A DNA stretch of 22,065 nucleotides, taken from assembly GCA_014381485.1 (NCBI GenBank), contig JACNLN010000059.1, forward strand, positions 1 through 22,065, given 5' to 3'. The DNA is from Fidelibacterota bacterium (GTDB taxonomy: Bacteria > Fidelibacterota > Marinisomatia > Marinisomatales > CAZVFT01). Below are positions 21,520 to 22,065 of the stretch, in pieces. The position numbers and the translations under genes are program-made. The notes under the pieces are model-generated. The model saw nothing but the letters and a program-made list of their open reading frames with translations. It did no database searches and was not told where the DNA came from. Position 1 is the first letter of the stretch. Every line of letters begins with the position of its first letter.

Positions 21520-22065
21520 TTAGCTTGGTTTTTCGTACACAAATGCCCGGCTGAATGCTATATTTGGTTCATCGATCTTTTTAAAACCAGCCTCTATGGC
21601 GTATTTTGAGGTTACGTTTATTTGTGATTCTGATATGTGTCTTTTTGGCTCAGCAAGAAAATAGTGCCTGCCCGGTCTGAGAAGCGAAAATATTTCCTGC
21701 AGTAACGCTTTCTGGTCAGGAGCCTCATGAACCACCCAGAAAGTCAGAATAAAATCTGCTTTTATATCCAATCCGATTGCAGATTCGCTGCACTGATGAA
21801 ACCGGATGATATGAAGGACACTTTTTCTTTTTGCACGTTTCTTCAATGTGTTTAACATCTTTTGCTGGACATCCACAGAAATTACCTGACCGCGCTCACC
21901 CACGATTTTTGCCATTCCGATGGAGAAGAAACCCAGACCGCAGCCGATGTCAATAGCCGTCATACCCTCAGAAAGGTATGGGGAAAACATCTTCCTGGGA
22001 TTATGAAACAGCCTTCTCAGCGGATTGTCAAAAAGGAAGGCTCTTCGCCAGGGACAGATATGTGT
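21520..22065 (-). CDS. Class I SAM-dependent methyltransferase (5' truncated at window edge)
   Basis: The frame remains open from the first ATG in view (21990) upstream to the right edge, adding 25 residues that read CPWRRAFLFDNPLRRLFHNP before MFSPYL. That segment is typical of a group of small methyltransferases, so the true start lies outside the window and 181 residues are visible. Motif I is TAIDIGCGLGFFSIG, the acidic motif follows in VISVDVQQKML, and ADFILTFWVVHE is the post-motif region. Family members methylate small molecules, but the substrate is unknown. The TAA is at 21522-21520; a 717-bp repeat-rich gap follows. Confidence 0.88.
   Translation of the reverse strand, partial: THICPWRRAFLFDNPLRRLFHNPRKMFSPYLSEGMTAIDIGCGLGFFSIGMAKIVGERGQVISVDVQQKMLNTLKKRAKRKSVLHIIRFHQCSESAIGLDIKADFILTFWVVHEAPDQKALLQEIFSLLRPGRHYFLAEPKRHISESQINVTSKYAIEAGFKKIDEPNIAFSRAFVYEKPS

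Overview
This is an AT-rich bacterial chromosome segment. Nearly all genes lie on the minus strand; the exceptions are one DUF401 membrane protein and a gene tail at the left edge. Gene content suggests an anaerobic or facultatively anaerobic bacterium: a flavin and iron-sulfur NADH oxidoreductase operon, a sigma-54 two-component system, a DUF134/NifX-type pair, a methionine gamma-lyase-like enzyme and a Tat-exported TldD. The mix of intergenic palindromic repeats and gene families would fit an FCB-type lineage (Calditrichota, Marinimicrobia, KSB1 or similar), but this is an impression and not a placement.

The left third (233-8981, minus strand) reads as one regulatory unit. A soluble GAF-type histidine kinase abuts an NtrC-family sigma-54 activator. 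After a 291-bp gap with two hairpins and a near-consensus -24/-12 element come a Cys-rich 96-residue protein, a NuoE-like subunit with an extra Cys-pair domain, a NuoF-like flavoprotein, a HoxU/NuoG-N-like ferredoxin subunit, and a glutamate-synthase-like FMN protein. The first three redox subunits resemble the electron-input module of HydABC-type hydrogenases. Here the terminal catalytic subunit is a glutamate-synthase-fold FMN protein that lacks the usual 3Fe-4S loop and any amidotransferase domain, but has an N-terminal four-Cys motif. This is the best candidate for an undescribed system in the window.

The middle (9062-13137) holds a probable ATC-hydrolase-like protein, a translationally coupled DUF134 regulator and NifX/NifB-like protein, and the divergent DUF401 gene. 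Two repeat-rich gaps lie here. The right part carries a TldE-TldD pair, a secreted metallophosphoesterase, a PLP gamma-family enzyme, a FetAB-like ABC exporter, a PadR regulator, and a SAM methyltransferase that runs off the right edge.

The long intergenic stretches (9554-10152, 12324-13137, 20803-21519) appear non-coding and are packed with palindromic elements. One family is a 20-bp tandem hairpin unit whose stem bases covary between copies. A second is a roughly 48-72-bp G-rich element present in three copies. No tRNA, rRNA, CRISPR array, transposase or integrase gene was seen.
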